Source: Treponema sp.
GTDB lineage: Bacteria; Spirochaetota; Spirochaetia; Treponematales; Breznakiellaceae
DNA: 64,000 nt
NCBI GenBank assembly: GCA_009781475.1
Contig: WQYB01000007.1
Coordinates: 1 to 64,000 of the forward strand
Reading direction: 5' to 3'
Shown: positions 19,104-27,693 of the stretch, piece by piece
Layout of the letters: every line of letters starts with the position of its first letter
How positions within the stretch are numbered: position 1 is the stretch's first letter
The notes under the pieces: model-generated
Database searches by the model: none
The model's input: the letters and a program-made list of their open reading frames with translations, nothing else
Told to the model about the DNA's origin: nothing
Position numbers and translations under genes: made by a program

Positions 19104-20303
19104 ATGTTAAAGGCTGTTTTCAGACCAAATGAATTGGTGGCGCTTACTGATAAAATCGTTATTGATTCTCCCACATCTTATTCCGAGCTTTCACATTTTG
19201 CTGCGGTAGAAGAAATAGAAGAAGATATTACCAGTGTAGAAGAATACACAGGTCCTACAGCAGATGACCTTCGCCGTGAAGCGGAAATGTTTAAAGCTCA
19301 GTGGGAAAATGAAAAAGAAAGAATGTTTGAAAGTGCAAGGAATGAAGCTGAAAACATTGTCCAGGAAGCGCAGAGAGCGGCTTTCGCAGAAGTTAAAAGA
19401 CAAACTGACGAAGCGCAGGTAATAAAACAACAGGCACTAGCGGAAGCAGAGCAGATAATTTCTGACGCTCAAACTAGAGCAAATGAACTTGAAAATGAAA
19501 TAAGGCAATCGCTTGAAGGGGAGCGCAAAGAAGCAAGAGAACAGGGAAGAGTAGAAGGAAGAGAAGATGGTTATACCGAAGGAAAAACAGAGGTTGATCA
19601 TTTAATTCAAAGAACTCAGGTTATGCTTGAACGTGCGCAGGATAAAAGAGGAGAGATTTTAAAAGAAACAGAAAAAGAAATAGTTGATCTTGTTCTTTTA
19701 ATATCAAGAAAAGTAATAAAAGTAATTTCTGAAAATCAGCGTGATGTTATTGTTTATAATGTCATCGAAGCACTTCGTAAAGTTAAAGCCAAAGGAAGCG
19801 TAATAATAAGAGTTAATCTTGCTGATTTAAAACTTGTTACAGAACATAAACAGGATTTTATTAAACAAATCGAAAGTGTTGATACAATTCACGTAATGGA
19901 AGACAGTTCTGTTGATTTGGGCGGCTGTATTATTGAAACTGATTTTGGTGAAATTGATGCTCGTATAGCAAGTCAGCTTGCCGAACTGGAAAATAAAATT
20001 TTGGAAATTTCACCTATCAGATCACGTATTAAGGAAAACTTGCCGCCACCAATAGTAAGAACCGCAAATTTAAATGCAGGGCTTGCTGCGGCTTCAAATC
20101 TTATGGGAATGCCGGAAAACAAAACAGATTTTGCTTCAGATGATGAAGATGATGAAAGTGAACTGTCACAGGGTGCAAGCGCCGCTCTTACAGCTTCTGC
20201 TGCATTGGCTGCTTTGGCTACAATGGCTACAAAAGGTAAAAGAGATTCGGACAAAGTTATTACGAGTAAAATGGAAAAACATTTTAAAAGAAAAACAGAT
20301 TAG
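19104..20303 (+). CDS. fliH: Flagellar export apparatus protein FliH
   Basis: FliH is the stator-like regulator of the export ATPase FliI. The 399-residue protein has a short N-terminus ([11 protein letters not shown]) used to bind the C ring or export gate. A long charged coiled coil lies at about residues 55-180, containing the [14 protein letters not shown] glycine-repeat element. The FliH/V-ATPase E-like domain (residues 190-300) includes [20 protein letters not shown] near 270. Compared with ordinary FliH (about 230-310 residues) it has an extra C-terminal tail of about 90 residues, acidic then Ala-rich (near residues 340-380) and finally basic. The ATG at 19104 has a GAGGA upstream. Confidence 0.93.
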   Translation: MLKAVFRPNELVALTDKIVIDSPTSYSELSHFAAVEEIEEDITSVEEYTGPTADDLRREAEMFKAQWENEKERMFESARNEAENIVQEAQRAAFAEVKRQTDEAQVIKQQALAEAEQIISDAQTRANELENEIRQSLEGERKEAREQGRVEGREDGYTEGKTEVDHLIQRTQVMLERAQDKRGEILKETEKEIVDLVLLISRKVIKVISENQRDVIVYNVIEALRKVKAKGSVIIRVNLADLKLVTEHKQDFIKQIESVDTIHVMEDSSVDLGGCIIETDFGEIDARIASQLAELENKILEISPIRSRIKENLPPPIVRTANLNAGLAAASNLMGMPENKTDFASDDEDDESELSQGASAALTASAALAALATMATKGKRDSDKVITSKMEKHFKRKTD

Positions 20304-20325
20304 TCCGTAATACTTGGGGGGGGAC

Positions 20326-21813
20326 ATGACTGATATAGATACAATTTTGTTTAATAAATATCTGGATTCAGCAAATAAAACAGATCCAATAAAGTATGTA
20401 GGCAAAGTTTCCAAAGTACAGGGATTATTAATTGAAAGTAAAGGTCCTCAGGCAATTATCGGAGAGATATGCAGAATTGTTGCTCCTAAAGGAAGAGGGA
20501 TAATAAGAGCGGAAGTTGTCGGATTAAAAGATGAAACTGTTCAATTAATGGCTTATGAAGAAACAGATGGTATTGAAATAGGAGATCGTGTTATAGCTTT
20601 AGGTTCTCGTTTGGAAGTTCCTGTATCAGACAGATTATTGGGAAGAGTTCTAGATGCGCTTGGAAATCCAATAGATGATAAAGGAGAAATAGCGTCTGAA
20701 TTTATGTATCCTGCGTTAACAAGCCCTCCTGATCCGCTGACAAGACGGCGTGTTACAGAACGTATAATAACAGGTGTACGGGCAATAGACGGACTTTTGG
20801 CAGTAGGAAAAGGACAACGCCTTGGAATTTTCGCAGGTTCCGGTGTCGGAAAGTCGACCCTGCTTGGTATGATTGCACGTAACACTACTGCAGATGTTAA
20901 CGTTGTAGCTCTTATAGGAGAGCGCGGAAGAGAAGTAAATGACTTTATAGAAAATGATTTAGGACCCGAAGGATTAGCAAGAAGCGTATTAGTAGTAACT
21001 CCTTCAAATTCTCCGCCGCTTGCACGTCTTAGAGGCGCTTATGTCGCTACTGCCGTTGCCGAATATTTCAGGGATCAGGGAAAAGATGTTATGCTTTTAT
21101 TTGATTCTGTTACGCGTTTTGCCAGAGCTATGAGAGAAATTGGGCTTGCATCCGGAGAGCCTCCTGCACAAAGAGGTTATCCGCCAAGTATGTTTGACTC
21201 GATGCCGAAGTTATTGGAGAGATCGGGTACTTCAGACAAAGGCAGCATTACAGGCTTTTACACAATACTTGTTGATGGTGATGATATGGATGAACCGGTT
21301 GCCGATACAGTGCGAGGAATTCTTGACGGGCATATTGTTCTTTCCCGTGATCTTGCACAAGGTTATCATTATCCTGCAATTGATATTTTAGACAGTATTT
21401 CGCGTCTTGCTCCAAGTGTAACAGGAGAAGCAACCAAAAAAGCGGCAGGTATTATACGCAGAAATATGGCAGCTTATGCAAAAGCAGAAGATTTAATTAA
21501 TGTAGGAGCTTATCATCATGGTTCCAATCCTGAAATAGACGAAGCAATAGCAAAACATGGTTATATCGAGAAATTTTTAATACAGGATGTTGATGAACCT
21601 TCATCACTTGAAGAAACATTGGAAGGTCTTTCAGCTATAACCGGCGTTAATATCCCGCAGGAAGAAATGACAGATAACAATGAAATACAGGCAGTCAAAC
21701 GTCCAAGAGTAAAAGAAACTAAATCAAATGAAATAATAAAACCGGCAAATATAGAAGACAATACTATGGCATTAAACAGCGTAGCTGCTTTATTTTCTTC
21801 CATGACAAATTAA
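20326..21813 (+). CDS. fliI: Flagellum-specific ATP synthase FliI
   Basis: FliI is the hexameric ATPase that energises and orders flagellar protein export. The 495-residue protein shows the F1-beta-like fold. Walker A is FAGSGVGKSTLLG near residue 170, the P-loop-associated LIGERGREVNDFI near 195, Walker B DVMLLFDSVTRFARA near 255, and GEPPAQRGYPPSMF near 279. The ATG at 20326 is preceded by an eight-base G run (20316-20323). An in-frame TTG at 20314 lies upstream of that run, so it is not the start. A C-terminal extension of about 50 residues beyond the usual end is poorly conserved. Confidence 0.96.
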   Translation: MTDIDTILFNKYLDSANKTDPIKYVGKVSKVQGLLIESKGPQAIIGEICRIVAPKGRGIIRAEVVGLKDETVQLMAYEETDGIEIGDRVIALGSRLEVPVSDRLLGRVLDALGNPIDDKGEIASEFMYPALTSPPDPLTRRRVTERIITGVRAIDGLLAVGKGQRLGIFAGSGVGKSTLLGMIARNTTADVNVVALIGERGREVNDFIENDLGPEGLARSVLVVTPSNSPPLARLRGAYVATAVAEYFRDQGKDVMLLFDSVTRFARAMREIGLASGEPPAQRGYPPSMFDSMPKLLERSGTSDKGSITGFYTILVDGDDMDEPVADTVRGILDGHIVLSRDLAQGYHYPAIDILDSISRLAPSVTGEATKKAAGIIRRNMAAYAKAEDLINVGAYHHGSNPEIDEAIAKHGYIEKFLIQDVDEPSSLEETLEGLSAITGVNIPQEEMTDNNEIQAVKRPRVKETKSNEIIKPANIEDNTMALNSVAALFSSMTN

Positions 21814-21817
21814 AATT

Positions 21818-22240
21818 ATGAAAAGATTTAAGTTTCCATTGGAAAAAGTTCTCCAATTAAGAAAATATAAGGAAGAAGAATGTAAGATAGCTTTAGGACA
21901 GGCAATAAGCGTATTAAACATGATCGAAAATAAAATAAAAGAAACTGCCGTAAAACATCATCAGGCAGCTTTCCAGCGGTTTAATGAACCTTTGGATATG
22001 GCTTCCTGGGACTTATATATTTTACGCCTTGAACAGGAAGCTGAAAAATTGGCGGCTCAAGCGGCTCAAGCGCAAATTGTTGTTGATGAAAAACGGGCTT
22101 TATACCTTGAAGCGCAAAAAGATTTAAAAGCGATAGAAAAATTAAAAGAAAAACAGAAAAAAGCATACCGCAAGGAAATGCTGGATAATGAAATGGCAGA
22201 AGTTGATGATATAACCTCGGCAAGGTATATATCAGGATAA
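21818..22240 (+). CDS. fliJ: Flagellar export chaperone FliJ
   Basis: FliJ is the small central-stalk-like chaperone of the export ATPase complex. The 140-residue protein begins KRFKFPLEKVLQLRKYKEEE, the usual FliJ opening, and is almost entirely charged coiled coil. It starts 4 nt after fliI and is the last gene of the flagellar run. The hydrophobic and AT-rich gene that follows is unrelated. Confidence 0.92.
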   Translation: MKRFKFPLEKVLQLRKYKEEECKIALGQAISVLNMIENKIKETAVKHHQAAFQRFNEPLDMASWDLYILRLEQEAEKLAAQAAQAQIVVDEKRALYLEAQKDLKAIEKLKEKQKKAYRKEMLDNEMAEVDDITSARYISG

Positions 22241-22273
22241 AATGGAAAAAAAGGAGAAGATAGGAGAAGAAAT

Positions 22274-23197
22274 ATGAAGCAAATTTTTATAATTTTTTTA
22301 TCTATCTTATTAATAGGATGCGGAGGATATGTAGAGTTTCAAAAAATTGAACGAGATTATAAACAAGAAAAATATATTTTTTCCAAGGATTTTTCGGAAG
22401 AATATAAAGAGTATATAATATTTGTTTTAGATGCATTTAATGAGGACTACTATTTAAAAAATGAAGTACTATATATTTCACGAGAACTTTGGAATGATAA
22501 AGAAAGACTATGGAATTATTGTAATAAAGCTACTCCTATATGGGTAGAAGATCATAAAAAGATTCGCAGAGGAGAAGATACGGCACATTCAAGATTGTTA
22601 AGAAATGGGTTAACAAATGAAGAAATTAACGGATTATTTGATGAAATAATAAAAGAAAATATAAATCCACGCAGAAGAGAAACAAAATATTTTAGTGATT
22701 CTTTACCTTTTGAATTAACAATAATTGAAGATACAGATTTAAAAATTAATAAAAATGGAACTTTTGAATTTGGTAATAATATATTTAGCTTCATGGATGT
22801 TAGCGAAGATCATCCTTTTTCTGACGATATTGGTTTATTTATTTATCATAAAAATAATTTACTTGGAATTTGCATTAGTATTCAATACTTATCTGGAGGC
22901 AGTGTAGGATATGTTCATGTAATTAATATTAATACAAAAGAAGATATAACATTTGAAAAATATCCTGATGTTTTAAATCGTTTAAGAGAATTCTTCTATA
23001 TTGATAATATTTTTATTACAGCATTTGATGAAAGAGCTTACGCTTTTGATGATTATACTGGTGAATTGTTATGGACTCAGAGATATAATTTGAAAGACGG
23101 TAAACGTGTTATTATGTATGATGATCATTTTATTATAGATGATGAAGATGGTTATAAATATAAAATATATGGAGATGGAAGAAAAGAAATAATGTAA
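22274..23197 (+). CDS. Hypothetical lipoprotein
   Basis: I do not recognise this family. The 307-residue protein starts with a lipoprotein signal, with lipobox LIGC and lipidated Cys at residue 16. The mature part is rich in Asp, Glu, Lys, Ile and Asn and has no cysteine cluster or catalytic motif I can name. The C-terminal third (AFDERAYAFDDYTGELLWTQ near residue 251 and the repeats after it) resembles a few blades of a beta-propeller or PQQ-like repeat. Two purine-rich ribosome-binding sites (AGGAGAAG) precede the ATG. The gene looks more AT-rich than the flagellar genes before it, in keeping with an accessory island. Confidence 0.75.
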   Translation: MKQIFIIFLSILLIGCGGYVEFQKIERDYKQEKYIFSKDFSEEYKEYIIFVLDAFNEDYYLKNEVLYISRELWNDKERLWNYCNKATPIWVEDHKKIRRGEDTAHSRLLRNGLTNEEINGLFDEIIKENINPRRRETKYFSDSLPFELTIIEDTDLKINKNGTFEFGNNIFSFMDVSEDHPFSDDIGLFIYHKNNLLGICISIQYLSGGSVGYVHVININTKEDITFEKYPDVLNRLREFFYIDNIFITAFDERAYAFDDYTGELLWTQRYNLKDGKRVIMYDDHFIIDDEDGYKYKIYGDGRKEIM

Positions 23198-23547
23198 TTT
23201 GTTAGAAAAATCATCATAAGGTGAACAGCGAAAAGACTTGACGGCGATATATGGCTGCTTTTCACAATAGATATGTTAGTGTATCCAGCGTTCATTATAA
23301 AATAAATAAAATTATCATTTATATAGGATTTTTAACAATTATCTTTGCGCTGGATGAGCTATAAAGGATTGTCGAGATTTCTGCCATCCTGAGCTGGCAA
23401 GGATTTTTGCAAGTCACCTTTAGGAATTTTAAATAAATTTCATTTTTTCTCATTTTCAGTCATGCGCCACAGCATATTCACGCCATATATAGGTATGAAA
23501 AAGTCAGGCTTTTGTCTGACTTAAAAAAACCTTGTTTGGGGGAAAAT
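23198..23547. other. Non-coding stretch of 350 bp before the Rpn gene
   Basis: No coding frame is credible here. The stretch holds an 8-bp inverted repeat (ATCCAGCG at 23283-23290 and CGCTGGAT at 23348-23355, 57 nt apart). It also holds a smaller TGCCA/TGGCA hairpin near 23390-23407 and a 7-bp stem-loop (AAGTCAG at 23501-23507, CTGACTT at 23516-23522). The last lies 25 nt before the Rpn start, so it would sit in the mRNA leader. It is followed on the plus strand by A residues, not T, so it is not a plus-strand intrinsic terminator. Confidence 0.5.
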
Positions 23548-24447
23548 ATGAAAAAAATACAATTTATCGAAAAGGACGCAGACCTGCTTCCGCCGTATGA
23601 CGACCGTATATTTAAAGCGCTGCTTACTCATCCTGATGCAAAACAAGTACTAATTGACATCGTATCTACTGTAATTGAACGACCTGTCATAGATGTACAG
23701 ATACGGAATATTGAACTGCCTGTTATGGACATTGAAGAAAAATCAGAACGTTTTGATGTAAACTGTACCGTAGAAAATGGAGATCAAGTAGATGTCGAAA
23801 TGCACTGTGAAGAAAGGGTTAATATTGGAGAAATAAACCGTAGTTTTATAAACAAATACATCTATTATCTGGCTGATTTACATTCATCACAGAAATCAAA
23901 AGGAATAAAATACAAGGATTTGGTAAGAACATATCAAGCTACTTTTTCCGTACACCCTGTTTTTCCATATTGTAATGATTTTATTCACAGATTTTCGTTA
24001 AGAAAGCAAAATGGTGAACAATTAAGCGACCAGATTAACATGGTGATAATTGAGTTAAATAAACTAAATGATTTATTAACAAAACCAGTTAATAATATGA
24101 CATCATTTGAGATGTGGTCAATTTTCTTTAAATTTGCTCCTGATATAGAGCAAAGAAATCTAATAAATGATATAATAAACAGTAAAGAGGAGATAGGTAT
24201 GGCAGCTACATTATTACGAGAAATAAGCAAAGACGAACATGAACGAGCGAGGCTTCGAAGCCGTCGAATGTATGAAACTGATAGAGAGTCTGACAGACTT
24301 ACTTCCGAAGAGATAGGTGAAATTAGAGGTGAAATTAGAGGGATTGAAAAAGGCGAAAAACGAGAGCGTGAAAGGTGGCAGGTTATTGATGCTGAAAATA
24401 AAGCAGAAATTGCACGTTTGAAAGCAGAGTTAGAGAAAAGGCAATAG
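23548..24447 (+). CDS. rpn: Rpn family PD-(D/E)XK nuclease (recombination-promoting nuclease / PDDEXK_2)
   Basis: This 299-residue protein belongs to the Rpn family, often mis-annotated as a transposase. The N-terminal nuclease domain opens with YDDRIFKALLTHPDAKQVLIDIV near residue 17. The catalytic strand has Asp70 (RFDVNCT) and Glu84 in VDVEMHCEE; His86 replaces the usual Gln or Lys after the Glu. The HSSQKSKGIKYKDLVRTYQ region and the downstream helical domain are typical. The C-terminal 80 residues are highly charged and contain a GEIR repeat (12 bp tandem unit at 24316-24339). I start it at ATG 23548, with TTTGGGGGA at 23535-23542. A TTG at 23512 is in frame but lacks a ribosome-binding site. 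Rpn nucleases are known from E. coli as phage-defence effectors. Confidence 0.85.
   Translation: MKKIQFIEKDADLLPPYDDRIFKALLTHPDAKQVLIDIVSTVIERPVIDVQIRNIELPVMDIEEKSERFDVNCTVENGDQVDVEMHCEERVNIGEINRSFINKYIYYLADLHSSQKSKGIKYKDLVRTYQATFSVHPVFPYCNDFIHRFSLRKQNGEQLSDQINMVIIELNKLNDLLTKPVNNMTSFEMWSIFFKFAPDIEQRNLINDIINSKEEIGMAATLLREISKDEHERARLRSRRMYETDRESDRLTSEEIGEIRGEIRGIEKGEKRERERWQVIDAENKAEIARLKAELEKRQ
24199..24447 (+). CDS. Candidate intragenic small protein (RpnS-like antitoxin), in frame within rpn
   Basis: An ATG at 24199, codon 218 of the Rpn gene and in the same frame, is preceded by AGAGGAG at 24186-24192 with 6 nt spacing. That is as strong as any ribosome-binding site in the window. It would give an 82-residue protein equal to the Rpn C-terminus, starting MAATLLREISKDE, highly charged and helical, with the GEIR repeat. 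In E. coli, rpn genes are known to make such C-terminal small proteins, which inhibit the full-length toxin. Caution: the Shine-Dalgarno match arises from a Lys-Glu-Glu codon run, so it could be fortuitous. No separate stop or promoter is needed. Confidence 0.45.
   Translation: MAATLLREISKDEHERARLRSRRMYETDRESDRLTSEEIGEIRGEIRGIEKGEKRERERWQVIDAENKAEIARLKAELEKRQ
24316..24339 (+). repeat. 12-bp tandem duplication in the Rpn C-terminal region
   Basis: GGTGAAATTAGA occurs twice in direct tandem (24316-24327 and 24328-24339) and encodes two GEIR units. The unit length is a multiple of three, so copy-number change would alter the length of the Rpn C-terminus and of the candidate small protein without a frameshift. 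Confidence 0.9.
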
Positions 24448-24462
24448 TTAAATAATATTGGG

Positions 24463-24532
24463 GATACAAGATATCGTATGACAAGCGCTTTAAAGCAACC
24501 AAAGTTAAAAACTTCTCGATACCACTTGTATC
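24463..24532. repeat. Inverted repeat downstream of rpn
   Basis: GATACAAGATATCG at 24463-24476 is nearly the reverse complement of CGATACCACTTGTATC at 24517-24532; the outer 8 bp match perfectly, with a 40 nt loop. It lies just after the rpn stop. No T run follows on the plus strand, so an intrinsic terminator is unlikely. A mobile-element end or remnant is possible, but no flanking target duplication is evident. Confidence 0.5.
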
Positions 24533-24571
24533 ACAAAAAATTTAAAAGTAATAGGTATACTTTTTAATGAA

Positions 24572-24787
24572 TTAAATATGCCCGATTTCGCCTTCAAAGG
24601 TTTCGGGAACATGATGGAGCATAAAGGAGCCTGGAGAATAGGTTTTTATAGTCTCTTTATAAGCATCTTCAAGGTTGTCGTAGGAAGCAATAACCTGATT
24701 TCCGACAATAACAATATGTTTACCAAGGAATTTTTTGCGTATTTCTGACCTGTTATTTCCGTAGAATTCATATTCATTTTCAAGCAT
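24572..24787 (-). CDS. Small conserved protein, DUF5678-like
   Basis: This 71-residue reverse-strand gene has a clear AGAGGA ribosome-binding site 6 nt before its ATG at 24787. It contains FLGKHIVIVGNQVIASYDNL, a pattern like the DUF5678 family, in which a short beta-hairpin (keeps or carries a value) is followed by a helix. Such proteins are often encoded next to retropepsin-like or toxin-like genes. No partner of that type is visible here. The gene is divergent from the M16 peptidase gene, with only 68 bp between start codons. The function is unknown. An upstream in-frame codon at 24814 has no ribosome-binding site. Confidence 0.7.
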   Translation of the reverse strand: MLENEYEFYGNNRSEIRKKFLGKHIVIVGNQVIASYDNLEDAYKETIKTYSPGSFMLHHVPETFEGEIGHI

Positions 24788-24819
24788 GATTATCCTCTTA
24801 TATTTATATATCATATTTA

Positions 24820-24849
24820 TTGAATAAACACAACCAAATACTATATAAT
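24820..24849 (+). promoter_or_regulatory. Promoter predicting a leaderless mRNA for the M16 peptidase
   Basis: TTGAAT at 24820-24825 is followed by 18 nt and then by a perfect TATAAT at 24844-24849. Only 6 nt separate the -10 box from the ATG at 24856, so transcription should start at or next to the A of the start codon. No Shine-Dalgarno sequence is present. Confidence 0.65.
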
Positions 24850-24855
24850 ACCTCT

Positions 24856-27693
24856 ATGAAAACCATTAAATTAATTGCCGTTTTTCTGGCTGCCTTTTTT
24901 GTTTTAACTTGTGCTACAAAACCTGCTTTAGATAATAACTATGCCGATGCACAGAAAGTTCCATTAATAAATGAAGCAATAACCGGAACGCTGCCTAATG
25001 GACTGCGCTATTTTATTCTGGAAAACTCGTTTCCGCAAAATAGGGCACATGTTGCGCTTGTTGTTAATGCAGGCTCGGTTTTGGAAAAAAACAATGAACG
25101 TGGTTTTGCGCATTTTGTCGAACACATGGCATTTAAAGGAACTGCAAGGTTTCCGGAAATGGAATTAATCGATTATTTACGTTCGCTTGGAATGCGTTTT
25201 GGACCCGATGCAAATGCATACACATCATATAATGAAACAGTTTATCACTTTGATATACCAATAGAAACCGAAAACGGTATTAAAAGAATTCCGCACAGGG
25301 CTCTTGCGATCCTTGATGACTGGACACATTCTGTTAGTTTTAATCCAGAGGATGTTCATAGCGAAAGTCTTGTTGTTCTAGAAGAAATAAGAGCAAGGTT
25401 AGGACCAATGGACAGAGTTCGTAAAACTGTTTTTCCAATTCTTTTCAGGGGAAGCGATTATGCGAATAGAGATGTAATTGGTCTTGCCAGGAGCATAGAA
25501 AGAGCTACACCGCGGCAATTAAAAGCGTTTTATGACAGATGGTATACAAGCGACAATATGGCGCTTATCTTTGTCGGAGATTTTGACGGTAAAGCGCTGG
25601 AAGCGGAGCTCGCCGGTCATTTTAACATGCCTGCCTCAAGAAGACCTGTAAACCGTCCTATACATGATCTGCCGCCTCCGAAAAACGGTAATTTCAATGT
25701 AGAAATTATGACTGACCCGGAACTTACAGCGACAAGTTTTAATATTTATTACAAACAAAGACAAGGTGCGCCAAGAGGAACAATTCCGTACTTCCGGGAA
25801 AAAATAATACATATATTAATTAATCAAATGCTTTCCATGCGTTTTGAAGAAGTATATGAAAACCCGGAATCTGCATCAAGCGGTTCATGGACAAATATGT
25901 GGCAGTGGGTTAACTCTCAATTTTTTGTTTTAGGAACACAGCCGAAAACAGCAAGCGCAGAACAGGCTTTAATAGAACTTCTTATGGAAAAAGAATCGAT
26001 TAGCCGTTTTGGATTTACAGAAAGTGAACTTCAACGCGCTAAATTAAATCTTGTATCTAATTTAGAAAGATCGTTATCAGAAAAAGACAGAGGAGAATCA
26101 CGCCTTTTTTTAAATAGTTTTGTAAGTCATTTTCTGTACGGAGAAGATTTTGCAGGTATTGAATGGGAATTAAACACGGTAAATGCAATGCTTCCCGGTA
26201 TTGATTTGGAAGAAATAAGCCGAACAGTAAGAAATTATTTTTCCGCTAATGATGTAAATGTATTTTTAATCGCGCCTTTAGCTGAAGCGCATACTCTGCC
26301 GTCTGCAAACAGGATAAGAGCAATTTTCAGAGAAACACAAAACGCTCAGATAAGACCAAGGCAAAATGAAATATTTTCAAGTGAATTACTTGAACAGCTT
26401 CCAACACCTGGAACAATTATTTCTGAAACAAAAGATGAACAGACAGGAGCTGTTACTTTAAGATTATCAAACGGCGCTACAGTAATTTATAAAGAAACAG
26501 AAAACAGGAATAATGAAATAGTATTTTACGCAATGGCAAAGGGAGGGTCTTCAAGCGCAGCAGTTGATAATATTGTTTCTGTAAAACTTCTTGCGGATAT
26601 GCTTAATGCTTCAGGGCTTGGACAATATTCAAGAATGGAATTAATTAATAAATTGGCAGGTAAACAAGTTTCAATTTCATTTTTTGGTTCTGACTATTTC
26701 AGAGGTTTACAAGGTTCGTCTACAACACAGGATTTTAATACATTATTTGAAATGCTTCACCTTTTCTTTACAAACCCGCGATTGGATGAAAGAGCTATAA
26801 CTGCAATGCTCGATCAATATAAAACAAGCCTGATTCATCAAATGGAAAATCCGCAAAATGTTTTTATGTGGGAATTAAACAATATACTTAACAGTCATCC
26901 GTTGTTCCAAAGCCTCGGTTATGACGATATAAACAGAGCTTCCATAATACAGGCTCGGGATTATTTAAATAATTACATTAACCCGGCAGATTATACATTT
27001 ATTTTTACAGGAAATATAAATCCTGATATTATAAGGGAATTGACTGCACTTTATATCGCTTCAATTCCGCCAGCGCGTTCAATGAATACATGGGTAAACC
27101 CCGGTATAACACATCCGCAGCCGGGAAGAAGAATAATTAATAAAGGAATTGATGAAAGATCAATTGTTTATTTAGGATGGTTTGTTCCTGAACATGAAGG
27201 ATTCAACGAACAGAAAAATCAAATTTCTGATGTTTTATCTGAATATTTGCAAATTTTATTGTCAGATGAGATACGTGAAAATCTAAGCGGTGTTTATTCA
27301 ATATCTGCAGGTTCATCTATTTCTGTTATACCTATAGGTACTAAAGGTATTAACGTTTATTTTATGTGCAGTCCAAACAGGGTAGAAGAATTAATAAGCG
27401 CTGTTCGACAAAACATAATGGATATATTCAGGCAGCCTTTGGACATTGATACATTTAATATGGCAAAAGAAGCATTATTAATGGGACATGACAGGTCTAT
27501 GCAGCAAAACATGCATATCGCAAGAAGTTTCGCAAATTCTTCTGTACTTTATAATACGCCGCTTAACAGGCTTAATTTAAGACCGGATGCGATAAGAGCT
27601 GTTACACCGCAGGATGTACAAGAGCTATGCCGCCAAATATTAGATACAAATGCTGTTGAATTAATACTTTTCCCTGAAGGGTGGGGTGAATAA
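24856..27693 (+). CDS. M16 family zinc peptidase lipoprotein (pitrilysin-like)
   Basis: This 945-residue exported protein is a two-unit M16 peptidase of the zinc protease/PqqL type. A lipoprotein-like signal ends at Cys19 (FVLTC). The inverted zinc motif is His86-Phe-Val-Glu89-His90 in AHFVEHMAFKGT, and the third ligand is expected in the LVVLEEIRAR segment near residue 176. The second M16 unit (after about residue 530) has no HxxEH, as usual for the inactive half. The start is ATG 24856 because the signal peptide begins there; the upstream in-frame TTG at 24820 is inside the promoter. The gene ends exactly at the stop of the convergent transglutaminase-like gene. It would act in the periplasm or at the outer membrane, on peptide substrates not identifiable here. 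Confidence 0.92.
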   Translation: MKTIKLIAVFLAAFFVLTCATKPALDNNYADAQKVPLINEAITGTLPNGLRYFILENSFPQNRAHVALVVNAGSVLEKNNERGFAHFVEHMAFKGTARFPEMELIDYLRSLGMRFGPDANAYTSYNETVYHFDIPIETENGIKRIPHRALAILDDWTHSVSFNPEDVHSESLVVLEEIRARLGPMDRVRKTVFPILFRGSDYANRDVIGLARSIERATPRQLKAFYDRWYTSDNMALIFVGDFDGKALEAELAGHFNMPASRRPVNRPIHDLPPPKNGNFNVEIMTDPELTATSFNIYYKQRQGAPRGTIPYFREKIIHILINQMLSMRFEEVYENPESASSGSWTNMWQWVNSQFFVLGTQPKTASAEQALIELLMEKESISRFGFTESELQRAKLNLVSNLERSLSEKDRGESRLFLNSFVSHFLYGEDFAGIEWELNTVNAMLPGIDLEEISRTVRNYFSANDVNVFLIAPLAEAHTLPSANRIRAIFRETQNAQIRPRQNEIFSSELLEQLPTPGTIISETKDEQTGAVTLRLSNGATVIYKETENRNNEIVFYAMAKGGSSSAAVDNIVSVKLLADMLNASGLGQYSRMELINKLAGKQVSISFFGSDYFRGLQGSSTTQDFNTLFEMLHLFFTNPRLDERAITAMLDQYKTSLIHQMENPQNVFMWELNNILNSHPLFQSLGYDDINRASIIQARDYLNNYINPADYTFIFTGNINPDIIRELTALYIASIPPARSMNTWVNPGITHPQPGRRIINKGIDERSIVYLGWFVPEHEGFNEQKNQISDVLSEYLQILLSDEIRENLSGVYSISAGSSISVIPIGTKGINVYFMCSPNRVEELISAVRQNIMDIFRQPLDIDTFNMAKEALLMGHDRSMQQNMHIARSFANSSVLYNTPLNRLNLRPDAIRAVTPQDVQELCRQILDTNAVELILFPEGWGE

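Noticed and set aside
23501-23522. Stem-loop upstream of rpn as a plus-strand terminator
   Set aside because: It is followed by A residues, not T. It would work only on the reverse strand, where no gene ends nearby.
23548-24447. The Rpn gene as an insertion-sequence transposase
   Set aside because: No terminal repeats or target duplications bracket it, and the PD-(D/E)XK fold of this family is a nuclease; the transposase label is historical.
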